43,213 bases of DNA from Bradyrhizobium lablabi (lineage in GTDB: Bacteria > Pseudomonadota > Alphaproteobacteria > Rhizobiales > Xanthobacteraceae): assembly GCF_001440475.1 (NCBI RefSeq), contig NZ_LLYB01000067.1, positions 14,481-57,693 of the forward strand. The letters are read 5' to 3'. Both the position numbers and the translations under genes were made by a program. Positions 21,368-30,394 of this stretch are shown here, piece after piece; positions within the stretch are counted from its first letter, which is position 1, and each line of letters opens with the position of its first letter. The notes beneath the pieces were generated by a model. It had not been told where the DNA came from and searched no databases. It was given only the letters and a program-made list of their open reading frames with translations.

Positions 21368-22653
21368 GCGTTAGTGCTGTGGTGCCACCGATGTCCCTGG
21401 TGCGACGATATTGGCGTGACCGCGCGCTGTGGATGACGATCGCGGATATCTTCGCCATTCTGGCCGCGTTTGCGCTGCCCTGGTCGACGACGGTGTTGGC
21501 AATCTTCGTGCTCTGCTGGCTCGGCGCCGTGGCCTGGGTGATGGACTGGCGGGCCTACGGGCGTTTGCTGAAACAGCCGATCTGCTACTTGCCGTTCGCG
21601 CTGGTCGGTCTGGCCGTCATGGGTACGTTATGGGCGGACGCGGCATGGAGCGTGCGGCTTGCCGCCATCAGTCCGGCCCTCAAGCTCCTGGTGCTGCCGG
21701 CGCTGTTCTATCATTTCGAGCGATCGTCGCGCGGGATGTGGGTCTTCATCGCATTCCTGGTGTCGTGCGCCTTGCTGATGCTGGTGTCGTGGCTGGTCGC
21801 GATCAATCCAAGCCTCTCGCCCAAACCAGGTGATGATGCGTATCGCGGCATCTTTGTCAAAAACTACATCGACCAGAGCCAGGAGTTTGCACTCTGCGCG
21901 ATCGCGCTGATCTATCCGATCGTCAGTCTGCTGCGGGTGAAGAAGATGCGGCAAGCATTGCTACTGTGCGCAGTTTCGCTCGGTTTCATCGCAAACATGG
22001 CGTTCGTGGTCGTCTCCCGGACCGCCATCGTGACAATGCCGATCATGCTGGCGGTGTTTGCACTGCTTCATCTGAGGCGACGCACCAGTTTGATCATCAT
22101 AGGCGTCATGATCGCTCTCGTGGGCGTCCTTTGGTTCACCACGACCGATTTGCGCTGGGGTCCCAAGAGATTTCTCAGGGATTATCAGCTCTACAAGACG
22201 GAACAAACTGTGACATCGATTGGGCTTCGGCTCGAGTTCTGGAAAAAATCCGTGCGGTTCTTTTCGGAGGCGCCGGTCTTCGGTCACGGAACGGGCTCGC
22301 TGCGCGGGCTCTTCGAGCGGGCTGCGACGGACTATTCCGAATCGCCCAACGGCGGCATTATCAGCAATCCGCACAACCAGACGTTGAACATCGCGGTGCA
22401 ATGGGGTATTGTTGGAGTCATCCTGCTGTACGCAATGTGGTTGGTGCATCTGCTGTTATTTCGTGGAGAGGGGCTCGTCGCCTGGATCGGGTTGCTGGTG
22501 GTCGTACAGAACATGTTCACCTCTCTGTTCAACTCGCATCTCTTCGATTTTCACGAGGGATGGATGTACGTGCTCGGCGTCGGCGTTGCCGGCGGCATGA
22601 CCCTCGCGGGCAAACAACGCAGTGAGAAAGCGGATCCGGTGACGCGACCATGA
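21364..22653 (+). CDS. O-antigen ligase/polymerase-like membrane protein, first copy
   Basis: The 429-residue protein has about ten to twelve membrane helices and a Wzy_C/WaaL-type periplasmic segment, seen as [26 protein letters not shown] and [14 protein letters not shown]. The conserved Arg ([12 protein letters not shown]) and His (PHNQ) expected in O-antigen ligases are present. WaaL joins undecaprenyl-linked O-chain to lipid A-core in the periplasm; Wzy polymerases look alike, so either job is possible. The GTG at 21364 overlaps the hldE stop; an ATG at 21391 is an alternative. A close paralogue follows with an ATGA overlap. The coupling to hldE favours a role in LPS. Confidence 0.82.
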   Translation: MSVSAVVPPMSLVRRYWRDRALWMTIADIFAILAAFALPWSTTVLAIFVLCWLGAVAWVMDWRAYGRLLKQPICYLPFALVGLAVMGTLWADAAWSVRLAAISPALKLLVLPALFYHFERSSRGMWVFIAFLVSCALLMLVSWLVAINPSLSPKPGDDAYRGIFVKNYIDQSQEFALCAIALIYPIVSLLRVKKMRQALLLCAVSLGFIANMAFVVVSRTAIVTMPIMLAVFALLHLRRRTSLIIIGVMIALVGVLWFTTTDLRWGPKRFLRDYQLYKTEQTVTSIGLRLEFWKKSVRFFSEAPVFGHGTGSLRGLFERAATDYSESPNGGIISNPHNQTLNIAVQWGIVGVILLYAMWLVHLLLFRGEGLVAWIGLLVVVQNMFTSLFNSHLFDFHEGWMYVLGVGVAGGMTLAGKQRSEKADPVTRP

Positions 22654-23957
22654 GTGTCGACGGTGAGCGCGGGGCAAAGCGCTCGGTCAGTTGGATTTTT
22701 GCGCGGATACTTGCGTTCCGCCACGATCAGGCGGCGCGGATGCTGAATGTTGACCTCATTGCGGTCGCGGTTGCGGTGCTGCTGCCGTGGTCGACCAGCG
22801 GCGTCGGTATCGGCATGGCGATATGGTTCTTAGCCCATCTCGCGGTGGTCGAATGGCGCCCGTTCCTGCGCTCGTTGCTGCGGCCGATTTGTATGCTTCC
22901 GATTGCGCTGGTGGCATTGGCCGCGATCGGAACCCTCTGGTCGGATGCGCCCTGGAATGCGCGCTCCTATGCACTGAGTCCGACGACAAAGCTGCTCTTT
23001 TTGCCGTTCCTGCTCTATCATTTCGAGCGCTCGACGCGCGGCATGTGGGTATTCGTCGGCTTCCTGGTTTCCTGCGCGCTGCTGGTGCCGGTATCCTGGC
23101 TGGTGCTGCTTGAACCATCCTTCACGCTCAAACTGGAGGACGCGGAGCGGGGCATTTTCGTCAAGAACTACATCGACCAGAGCCAGGAATTCGTGCTGTG
23201 CACGGTCGTGCTCGCTTTCCCCATCATCACGCTGCTGCGAGAGGGGAAAATCAGACAGGCATTGTTGCTGACCGCGGTCGCGGCCAGCTTCATCCTCAAC
23301 ATGGCCTTCGTCATTGTCTCGCGCACGGCGCTGGTCACGCTGCCGATCATGCTTGCCGTGTTCGCGATGATGCATCTGAGGTGGCGGACCAACGTGCTGC
23401 TGTTGATAGCCGCCGTCGCGCTCGGCGCGCTCACCTGGACCTTGTCGCCGCAATTGCAGACGACCATAGACAGGTTCTCGCGGGAATACCACACCTACAA
23501 GGAATCCAATCAGCCGACGTCGGTCGGGCTGCGACTGGAATTCTGGGAGAAGTCGTTGCGGTTCTTTGCGGAGGCGCCGGTGATCGGGCATGGCACGGGA
23601 TCGACGCGACGATTGTTCGAGGCGGCGGCGACCGGCCCTGCGGCGCTGGCGCAGGCATGGGTAATCGGGAACCCGCATAACCAGACCCTCAACGTTGCGG
23701 TCCAGTGGGGTGTTGTCGGGGTCGTGATCCTGTATGCAATGTGGTTTTTTCATTTCTCGATGTTTCGCGGCGAGGGGCTGGTGGCCTGGATCGGGCTGAT
23801 GGTGGTGCTGCAGAATGTATTCAGTTCGCTGTTCAACTCGCATCTGTTCGATTTTCACGAGGGTTGGATGTATGTGCTTGGCGTCGGGGTCGCCGGTGGC
23901 ATGGTGCTGCGCGCCAGATTCGGGGCCGCCGAATCTTCCGGAACAGGCTTGGCATGA
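22650..23957 (+). CDS. O-antigen ligase/polymerase-like membrane protein, second copy
   Basis: The 435-residue protein is a clear tandem paralogue of the preceding one. By eye well over half of aligned positions agree, including [55 protein letters not shown] and [19 protein letters not shown]. It has the same helix pattern and the same candidate Arg and His. Its N-terminal 35 residues are polar and unrelated. The ATG overlaps the previous stop (ATGA), so translation is coupled. Two copies may divide work as polymerase and ligase, or act on different chains; the sequence cannot decide. The next gene starts 88 bp later. Confidence 0.82.
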   Translation: MSVDGERGAKRSVSWIFARILAFRHDQAARMLNVDLIAVAVAVLLPWSTSGVGIGMAIWFLAHLAVVEWRPFLRSLLRPICMLPIALVALAAIGTLWSDAPWNARSYALSPTTKLLFLPFLLYHFERSTRGMWVFVGFLVSCALLVPVSWLVLLEPSFTLKLEDAERGIFVKNYIDQSQEFVLCTVVLAFPIITLLREGKIRQALLLTAVAASFILNMAFVIVSRTALVTLPIMLAVFAMMHLRWRTNVLLLIAAVALGALTWTLSPQLQTTIDRFSREYHTYKESNQPTSVGLRLEFWEKSLRFFAEAPVIGHGTGSTRRLFEAAATGPAALAQAWVIGNPHNQTLNVAVQWGVVGVVILYAMWFFHFSMFRGEGLVAWIGLMVVLQNVFSSLFNSHLFDFHEGWMYVLGVGVAGGMVLRARFGAAESSGTGLA

Positions 23958-24045
23958 TCGCTGGCATGCACGCCGGAGATAAGATATCAGCGGGCGAGGG
24001 GATGCGCCTCGCGAATCCCGATCGTTCCCGCAGCCGGCCATTGGA

Positions 24046-25962
24046 ATGACGCCTGTTTCGCAACTGACCCGCCGCAATTTCCTGATCGCAGCGCATGATG
24101 CGCTGGCGACGGCGCTTGCGCTGCTGGCAAGTTTCTACCTGCGCTTCGAGGGCGGCGAGGCCTTCTATGCCCGCCTGCCGCTGTTGCTGCGCATCCTGCC
24201 GCTGTTCGTCATCTTCAGCGTCGTGATCTGTTACGTCTTCAACCTGACGACGACGAAATGGCGGTTCATTTCGCTGCCCGACGCGCTGAACATCCTGCGC
24301 GTGGCGAGCGTTCTGGCGGTCGCGCTCATCGTGCTGGACTATGCGTTCATCTTCGGGGCATCGAGCAGCAAGGCGCCGGTGCTGTTCGGCCGCATCACTA
24401 TCGTTCTCTACTGGTTTCTCCAGATATTCGCGCTGAGCGCGCTCCGTTTCGGCTACCGCTATTTCCGTTACACACGCGTTCGCCGCCATGCCCGGACCGA
24501 AGGCGCCTCAGCAACCCTTTTGATCGGCCGCGCCGCCGATGCGGAGGTGCTGCTGCGCGCGATCGAGAGCGGCGCCGTCAAGCAGCTCTGGCCGGTCGGC
24601 GTGCTGTCGCCGTCGGCCGCAGACCGCGGGCAGTCGATCCGTAACGTGCCGGTGCTCGGTAGCATCGACGACGTCGAGGACGTGATCCGCGACTATGCCG
24701 GCCGGGGAAAGCCGATTGCGCGGCTCGTCATGACGCCGTCGGCGTTCGAGCCCGAGGCGCATCCCGAAGCTGTTTTGATGCGCGCCAAGCGGCTCGGCCT
24801 GTTCGTCAGCCGCCTGCCGTCGCTGGAGAGCGGCGACGTGCCGAGGCTGACCAATGTCGCCGTCGAAGATCTCTTGCTGCGGCCGAGCGAGAAGATCGAT
24901 TACGCGCGGCTCGAGACCCTGGTCAAGGGCAAGGCGGTGATCGTCACCGGCGGCGGTGGTTCGATCGGTTCGGAGATTTGCGACCGCGTCGCGACCTTCG
25001 GCGCCGCGCGGCTGTTGGTGATCGAACATTCGGAACCGGCACTTTATGCGGTGACGGAAGCGCTGACGGCACGCGCAACCAATGCCGTGGTCGAAGGCCG
25101 GATCGCTGATATCCGCGATCGCGACCGGATCATGAGCCTGATGCGGGAATTCAAGCCCGATATCGTGTTCCATGCCGCCGCGCTGAAGCATGTGCCGATC
25201 CTCGAGCGCGACTGGAGCGAGGGCGTCAAGACCAACATCTTCGGATCGGTCAACGTCGCCGACGCGGCGAAGGCGGCCGGCGCGACCGCGATGGTGATGA
25301 TCTCGACCGACAAGGCGATCGAGCCGGTCTCCATGCTCGGCCTGACCAAGCGCTTTGCCGAAATGTACTGCCAGGCGCTCGATCATGACCTGCTGACGCA
25401 ATCGGGGGGCAAGCCGCACATGCGCCTGATCTCGGTGCGGTTCGGCAACGTGCTGGCTTCGAACGGATCGGTGGTGCCGAAATTCAAGGCACAGATCGAG
25501 GCCGGCGGCCCGGTCACCGTGACGCATCCGGACATGGTCCGCTACTTCATGACCATCCGCGAAGCCTGCGATCTCGTGCTGACCGCGGCGACGCATGCGC
25601 TGACCCCGGCACGGCCCGACGTCTCGGTCTACGTCCTCAACATGGGCCAGCCGGTCAAGATCGTGGAGCTTGCCGAGCGCATGATCCGCCTGTCCGGCCT
25701 CGAACCCGGCATCGATGTCGAGGTGGTGTTCACCGGCATGCGGCCGGGCGAGCGGCTGAACGAGATCCTGTTCGCCAGCGAGGAGCCGACGGTGGAGATC
25801 GGAGTCGCCGGCATCATGGCCGCCAAGCCCAACGAGCCGCCGATGCAGACCCTGCGCAAATGGATCGCGGCGCTGGAGGATGCGATTACGCGGGATGACC
25901 GTTCCACCATCCGCGCGGTGCTCAAGGACGCCGTGCCCGAGTTCGGCTCGAACGCCGCCTGA
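24046..25962 (+). CDS. WbpM/FlaA1-type nucleotide-sugar 4,6-dehydratase, membrane-bound
   Basis: The 638-residue protein has four N-terminal membrane helices (about 15-135), a Rossmann-like linker domain, and a C-terminal dehydratase domain starting GGGGSIGSEICDRV (about 300). It resembles WbpM, CapD and PglF, which convert UDP-GlcNAc to a 4-keto-6-deoxy sugar for O-antigen or capsule. The expected STDKA motif is followed by PVSMLGLTKR (Lys435). In short family members the residue four before the Lys is the catalytic Tyr, and in WbpM it is Met; here it is Leu431. Activity is still likely because long members use a neighbouring Asp and Lys. It precedes the GT4 gene by 46 bp and forms a functional set with the WecA/WbpL-like gene. 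Confidence 0.9.
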   Translation: MTPVSQLTRRNFLIAAHDALATALALLASFYLRFEGGEAFYARLPLLLRILPLFVIFSVVICYVFNLTTTKWRFISLPDALNILRVASVLAVALIVLDYAFIFGASSSKAPVLFGRITIVLYWFLQIFALSALRFGYRYFRYTRVRRHARTEGASATLLIGRAADAEVLLRAIESGAVKQLWPVGVLSPSAADRGQSIRNVPVLGSIDDVEDVIRDYAGRGKPIARLVMTPSAFEPEAHPEAVLMRAKRLGLFVSRLPSLESGDVPRLTNVAVEDLLLRPSEKIDYARLETLVKGKAVIVTGGGGSIGSEICDRVATFGAARLLVIEHSEPALYAVTEALTARATNAVVEGRIADIRDRDRIMSLMREFKPDIVFHAAALKHVPILERDWSEGVKTNIFGSVNVADAAKAAGATAMVMISTDKAIEPVSMLGLTKRFAEMYCQALDHDLLTQSGGKPHMRLISVRFGNVLASNGSVVPKFKAQIEAGGPVTVTHPDMVRYFMTIREACDLVLTAATHALTPARPDVSVYVLNMGQPVKIVELAERMIRLSGLEPGIDVEVVFTGMRPGERLNEILFASEEPTVEIGVAGIMAAKPNEPPMQTLRKWIAALEDAITRDDRSTIRAVLKDAVPEFGSNAA

Positions 25963-26008
25963 TCTTTTTGGTGTCAGCCGGCGATGCGGGGCCGCTTCGA
26001 AAGCCAAG

Positions 26009-27211
26009 ATGCAGCAGTCCGGAAAAGTCGTCGTCGTCAGCCAGCACTATCCGCCGGATCCGAGCACGACGGCGGCGATCATGGCGTCGATTTCCCGGCG
26101 CGTGGCGCAGGAGGCCGACGTTCTGGTGCTGTCGGGAACGGCAGGCTCCGCGATGTCAGCGCAAACGGGCAAGCCCGAGGTCGTCGACGTCAGGAACTGG
26201 ATGCCGGCAAAGGGCGCGCTCGGAAAGCGGGCGGTGGCCGAATTGCTGTTCACGGTCCGGATGTTTTTCGTGCTGCTGGCGAGGCTCAAGCGCGGCGACG
26301 TCACGTTGACGGTTCCCGCGCCTTTCATGCTGCCGTACGCCCTTGCCGCGGCGGCCAAGCTGAAAGGCGCGAGGTCGATGCTGATCATGCACGATCTCTA
26401 TCCCGACGTTCTCGTCATGGCCGGCCTGCTGAAGCCGCAGTCGATCGTCGCGAAAGCGATGCGCGCGTTGAACGCGCCGATGTTTCGCGCGCTGGACGCC
26501 GTCGTCATCATCGGCCGCGACACGGAAAAACTGCTGCTGCGCTATCGCGGAATGACCGGCGACAAGATCCGCTTCATTCCGAACTGGGCCACGCTTGCGC
26601 GTGGTGTCCGCACGGTCGAGCCTGACAATCCATATCGCCGTTCGTTGTCCGCCCGTTTCGTCGTCGGGCTATCGGGCAATCTCGGGTTCACCCATGATCC
26701 CGTCATCGTATTCGAGGCGGCGCGGTTACTGCGGGACGATAAGGATATCCATTTCCTGTTGTCGGGCTGGGGCATAGGCTTCGACCAGTTGAAGGCCATG
26801 CAGTCCGAGGCAAGGCTTCCGAACGTCACCCTGGTCGACCGCGTCGAGGACGACCGGTTGGAGATTTTTCTTTCGGCCGCGGACGTCTGGATCATTCCCT
26901 ACCGCAAGAATGTCGCGGGCGTTTCGGTGCCGAGCCGGTTCTACAATCTGCTGGCGATCGGCCGTCCGGTGATCCTGGTTTCCGAAGCGGATGCCGAGGC
27001 AGCGCTGACGGTGACCGAACACGATGTCGGCTGGGTCGTTGAACCCGGCAACGCCAAAGAACTGGCGGAAACGGTCGGTCGCGCCGCCCGTTCCGTGGAC
27101 CCGCAGCGGGCCGAACGCGCGGCCGAAATCTCCAAACGCTTCGATTTTGAGATCGCCATGACCGCCTATTGCAGCCTGATCCGCGAACTGGCGCAGAAGA
27201 AGCCGAGCTAG
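26009..27211 (+). CDS. Glycosyltransferase family 4, WbuB-like
   Basis: The 400-residue GT-B enzyme begins VVVVSQHYPPDPSTTAAIMASI, has the acceptor-side MHDLYPDVLVMAGLL, the linker FIPNWA and a donor-side end with FVVGLSGNLGFTHDP and IPYRKNVAGVSVPSRFYNLLAIGRPVIL. This resembles WbuB-type transferases that add a deoxy-amino sugar in O-antigen units. The ATG at 26009 is chosen because the earlier in-frame codons overlap the end of the dehydratase gene and show no family likeness. It ends overlapping the convergent WecA/WbpL-like gene by 4 bp. The donor is likely one of the sugars made by the neighbouring dehydratase, but that is inference. Confidence 0.87.
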   Translation: MQQSGKVVVVSQHYPPDPSTTAAIMASISRRVAQEADVLVLSGTAGSAMSAQTGKPEVVDVRNWMPAKGALGKRAVAELLFTVRMFFVLLARLKRGDVTLTVPAPFMLPYALAAAAKLKGARSMLIMHDLYPDVLVMAGLLKPQSIVAKAMRALNAPMFRALDAVVIIGRDTEKLLLRYRGMTGDKIRFIPNWATLARGVRTVEPDNPYRRSLSARFVVGLSGNLGFTHDPVIVFEAARLLRDDKDIHFLLSGWGIGFDQLKAMQSEARLPNVTLVDRVEDDRLEIFLSAADVWIIPYRKNVAGVSVPSRFYNLLAIGRPVILVSEADAEAALTVTEHDVGWVVEPGNAKELAETVGRAARSVDPQRAERAAEISKRFDFEIAMTAYCSLIRELAQKKPS

Positions 27212-28230
27212 CCGGGGAAGGGGGCGCGGCGCGAGAAGCGGCGCATCAGAAGCGCCGTGGCGGCAGCTCCCGCAACAAGAAGCAAGCCGGAGATCGCAGG
27301 CGAAGAGGTCATCACCGCGCCGATCGCCAACGCGGCCAACAGAATGTTGAGGGCGAACACTTCGCTCACCACGCGCGAGACTGAAAATCCGTTGTCGGTG
27401 GCGCGCTGATAGAAGTGGCTGCGATGCGCCGCCCAGAACGGCTCGCGCCTCGCAATGCGCCGCAGCAGGGTAATGGTGGCGTCGGCGAGATAATAGAGCT
27501 GCAATAGCAGCGCCGCCGCCACTTGCTGATGCCAGGCGAGCTGCAGCAGGCACCAGCCGGCGAGCAGGCCGATCGGCAGGCTGCCGACATCACCGAGAAA
27601 AATTTTCGCCACCGGCCGGTTGAATGGCGCAAAGCCGAGCATCGCCCCGAACAGGGCGGCTGCAGCGACCGTCGTCGACGGCGGAAGATCGACGACCCAG
27701 CCGAGCAGGACCAGCGCGGCGGTGACCGGCACGATTTCGGCGACCGTTATCAGATCGAGCCCGTCCATGAAGTTGACGAGGTTGACGAACCACAGGCCTG
27801 CGAGCAACAGCAGGCCGCGTTCGAGCCAGAGCGGGCAGGCGGGAACGATCCTTAAGGTTTCGGGCGCGGCAACGATCACTGCCGCGACGGCAAGTCCCTG
27901 CAGCAACAGCCGCGGCAGGACATGGAGGTGCTTGACGTCGTCGGCAAAGCCGACGGCTGCGATGAACAGCGTCGCGCCGAAGACCGCGACGGGAATTTTT
28001 AAGTCCGCCGCGCCGGCAAGCGCAATGACGGCGGTCGCCGCGATCAGCGTGGCCGCGATGACAGCGATGCCCCCGCCCTGCGGCGTCGGGACCCGATGGG
28101 AGGAGCGCGCATTCGGTTTCGCCAGCGCTATCCGCACCATCAGCGGCCGGATCGCCCAGGTCAGGATGCCCGACAACAGCGCCGCCGGCACCGCTGCGGC
28201 AAACGACATCACTAGTTGCGAATTGGCCAT
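27208..28230 (-). CDS. WecA/WbpL-like undecaprenyl-phosphate sugar-1-phosphate transferase
   Basis: The 340-residue polytopic protein, about ten membrane helices, belongs to the MraY/WecA family, which starts lipid-linked glycan synthesis by moving a sugar-1-phosphate from its UDP form onto undecaprenyl phosphate. The family motifs are present: KPNARSSHRVPTPQGGG near residue 38, GFADDVKHL (Asp pair for metal), NFMDGLD, FLGDVGSLPIG and the cytoplasmic RSHFYQRA. The H-x-F-Y form suggests the WbpL branch that uses deoxy-amino sugars. AGGT lies ahead of the ATG. It meets the GT4 gene tail to tail; the flippase-like gene lies upstream on the same strand, 27 bp away. Confidence 0.9.
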   Translation of the reverse strand: MANSQLVMSFAAAVPAALLSGILTWAIRPLMVRIALAKPNARSSHRVPTPQGGGIAVIAATLIAATAVIALAGAADLKIPVAVFGATLFIAAVGFADDVKHLHVLPRLLLQGLAVAAVIVAAPETLRIVPACPLWLERGLLLLAGLWFVNLVNFMDGLDLITVAEIVPVTAALVLLGWVVDLPPSTTVAAAALFGAMLGFAPFNRPVAKIFLGDVGSLPIGLLAGWCLLQLAWHQQVAAALLLQLYYLADATITLLRRIARREPFWAAHRSHFYQRATDNGFSVSRVVSEVFALNILLAALAIGAVMTSSPAISGLLLVAGAAATALLMRRFSRRAPFPG

Positions 28231-28257
28231 TCTACCTGCGTGGAAGTCAGTCGGAGA

Positions 28258-29217
28258 TTATTTCGGAACCTCGATCGGCGCCGTGCCCTGCGCGGCCTTC
28301 TCGGCGCTCAAGATCCAGACCAGCCCGCCGATCAGGCCGACGATGAAGGAGACGGCGCCATAGAGCAGGGAGATGTTGACGCCCTCGTTGGCCATCAGGC
28401 CGGCATAGCCGAACGCCAGCCCCATGGTGGCCTCGCGGACGCCCCAGCCGGCAATCGAGATCGGCAGCATGGTGATCAGCATGACGGGCGGAACGAGCTG
28501 GAAGATCTGACCGAACACCACGGGCGCTTCGATCGACTGCACCACGCACCAGGCGATGACGACGGCGAGCACGTGCACCAGCAATGACAACACCGCGACC
28601 TTCGGGCCGTGAATGCGGCTGAACAGCACGCGATTGGCGATCACCGAACAGGCATGGATGTGATGGGTGCCCCACCAGTGCTTCAGCCACGGCCATTGCA
28701 GCCTGCCGAGCACGAGAAATCCCATGCCGCCCGCCAGTGCTGCGAAATCGACGAACAGCAACGCCGACCTGCCGTGCGGATCGGTGATCAGACGGTAGCT
28801 CCAGGGCAGGCTCGCGACGATGACCACCGCGAGCGCGATCAGGCCGATCGCGCGGTCGACGAAGATGGAATAGGTCGCAGCCCGCCAGCCATGGCCGCTA
28901 CGCGCCACCAGCCACAGCCGCACGGCGTCACCGCCGATCGAGGAGGGGAGCGTCTGGTTGAAGAAGGTTCCGATCACGTTGAAGCGCATCGCTTGCCGGG
29001 TCGGCAGCGGCGCGCCGCACTCCGCGCTGATCTCGCGCCAGCGCAGCACGCCGATGAAGATCTGCAGGAACGTCACGGCGATCGCCGCGCCGATCCAGCC
29101 CAGGCTGGAAACGTCGATGCGGGCGGCGAGGTCGGCAAGGTCGACCTTGCGCAGCGAGAAATACAGCAGCGCCGCCGAAACCAGTATCTTCAGTGTCGAA
29201 AGCAGGATTTGGCGCAT
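28258..29217 (-). CDS. Flippase-like membrane protein (LPG synthase TM / UPF0104 family)
   Basis: The 319-residue protein has about eight membrane helices and the family's conserved spots: GTFFNQTLPSSIGGDAVRLWLV (about 85-106) and PISIAGWGVREATMG (about 245). The family is the membrane half of lysyl-phosphatidylglycerol synthase without its synthetase domain, and is thought to move lipid-linked substrates across the membrane or bind them. It is upstream of the WecA/WbpL-like gene (27 bp gap), so translocating that enzyme's product, or tailoring lipids, is a reasonable inference. GGGCGAG precedes the ATG. It is divergent from the UDP-glucuronate epimerase gene. Confidence 0.84.
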   Translation of the reverse strand: MRQILLSTLKILVSAALLYFSLRKVDLADLAARIDVSSLGWIGAAIAVTFLQIFIGVLRWREISAECGAPLPTRQAMRFNVIGTFFNQTLPSSIGGDAVRLWLVARSGHGWRAATYSIFVDRAIGLIALAVVIVASLPWSYRLITDPHGRSALLFVDFAALAGGMGFLVLGRLQWPWLKHWWGTHHIHACSVIANRVLFSRIHGPKVAVLSLLVHVLAVVIAWCVVQSIEAPVVFGQIFQLVPPVMLITMLPISIAGWGVREATMGLAFGYAGLMANEGVNISLLYGAVSFIVGLIGGLVWILSAEKAAQGTAPIEVPK

Positions 29218-29397
29218 CTCGCCCGTGCCGGGTTTGAGAAGGGGTGCAAAAAGCGATGCAATTCGGCGCCTTGGTATGGTTTTCGGGCCGTTCTGGCAAT
29301 AGCAGGGCTGCTAGGTGTTGCGGCGGCCTCGGCAACGCGGGTAAAGAGGCCCGGGACAGAAATTTCAGCCGTTGAGCGCTGCCTTTCCAGGGATATG

Positions 29398-30387
29398 ATG
29401 CCGGATCAATCCATTTTGGTCACCGGAGCTGCGGGTTTCATCGGCTTTCACGTCGCTCGCCGACTGCTTGCCGAAGGCCGAGCCGTCATCGGCCTCGACA
29501 ATCTCAACGACTATTACGATCCGGCGCTGAAACGGGCGCGGCTGGATATCCTGCGCCGGGAGCAGGGCTTTGCGTTCGAGCAGATCGATCTTGCCGATCG
29601 CGCCGCCATGGAACGCCTGTTTGCCCAACACCGCTTTGCAAGGGTGGTGCATCTGGCGGCGCAGGCCGGTGTTCGGTATTCGATCGACCAGCCGCATGCC
29701 TATGTCGACGCCAACCTCGAGGGCTTCGTCAATGTGCTGGAAGGTTGCCGGCATCACGGATGCGGACATCTGGTTTATGCGTCGTCCTCGTCGGTCTACG
29801 GCGCCAATACGAAACTACCGTTCTCGGTAGACGACAAGACCGACCATCCAGTCAGCCTCTACGCCGCCACGAAGAAGGCCAATGAGCTGATCGCGCATTC
29901 CTACAGCCATCTCTATCGCCTTCCGGTGACCGGCCTGCGGTTCTTTACCATCTATGGGCCGTGGGGCCGCCCTGACATGGCGATTTACATCTTTACCAAG
30001 GCGATCGTGGAGGGCACCCCGATCAGGCTCTTTAACCATGGCCGGATGCGGCGCGACTTTACCCATATTGACGACGCCGCGCGCGTCGTATTGCAACTGG
30101 TCGACCAGGCCCCCCGCGACGGCGGCCCGGCCGCCGGTGCGCCGGCACGAATTTACAATGTCGGCAACAATCATCCGGAAGAGCTAACCCATGTGGTAGC
30201 GGTTCTGGAGCGGGAATTGGGCCGCGCGGCGGTCCGGGACATGCTACCGATGCAGCCTGGAGATGTAACCGAGACCTTTGCCGATGTCGCGGAACTGATG
30301 CGCGACACCGGCTTCAGGCCGCAGACTTCGATCGAGGACGGGATTTGCGATTTTGTCGCTTGGTACCGTGACTACTACAAAATTTGA
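29398..30387 (+). CDS. lpsL: UDP-glucuronate 4-epimerase
   Basis: The 329-residue enzyme inverts C4 of UDP-glucuronate to give UDP-galacturonate, a donor for LPS core and surface polymers. It has the NAD loop VTGAAGFIGFH (8-18), DNLNDYYDPALKRARL, the serine region YASSSSVYG (128-136), the catalytic Tyr155-Ala-Ala-Thr-Lys159, and FTIYGPWGRPDMA, all characteristic of the glucuronate epimerase group rather than GalE. The ATG at 29398 is better spaced from AGGGA than the ATG three bases before; a long in-frame N-terminal extension further upstream is antisense to the flippase-like gene and is rejected. manC starts 7 bp after the stop, in the same operon. A UDP-glucuronate source is not in the window. 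Confidence 0.92.
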   Translation: MPDQSILVTGAAGFIGFHVARRLLAEGRAVIGLDNLNDYYDPALKRARLDILRREQGFAFEQIDLADRAAMERLFAQHRFARVVHLAAQAGVRYSIDQPHAYVDANLEGFVNVLEGCRHHGCGHLVYASSSSVYGANTKLPFSVDDKTDHPVSLYAATKKANELIAHSYSHLYRLPVTGLRFFTIYGPWGRPDMAIYIFTKAIVEGTPIRLFNHGRMRRDFTHIDDAARVVLQLVDQAPRDGGPAAGAPARIYNVGNNHPEELTHVVAVLERELGRAAVRDMLPMQPGDVTETFADVAELMRDTGFRPQTSIEDGICDFVAWYRDYYKI

Positions 30388-30394
30388 GGCGCCG

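Noticed and set aside
28609..29397. Long N-terminal extension of the UDP-glucuronate epimerase
   Set aside because: The extension is antisense to the flippase-like gene, and the epimerase family starts at the ATG near 29398.
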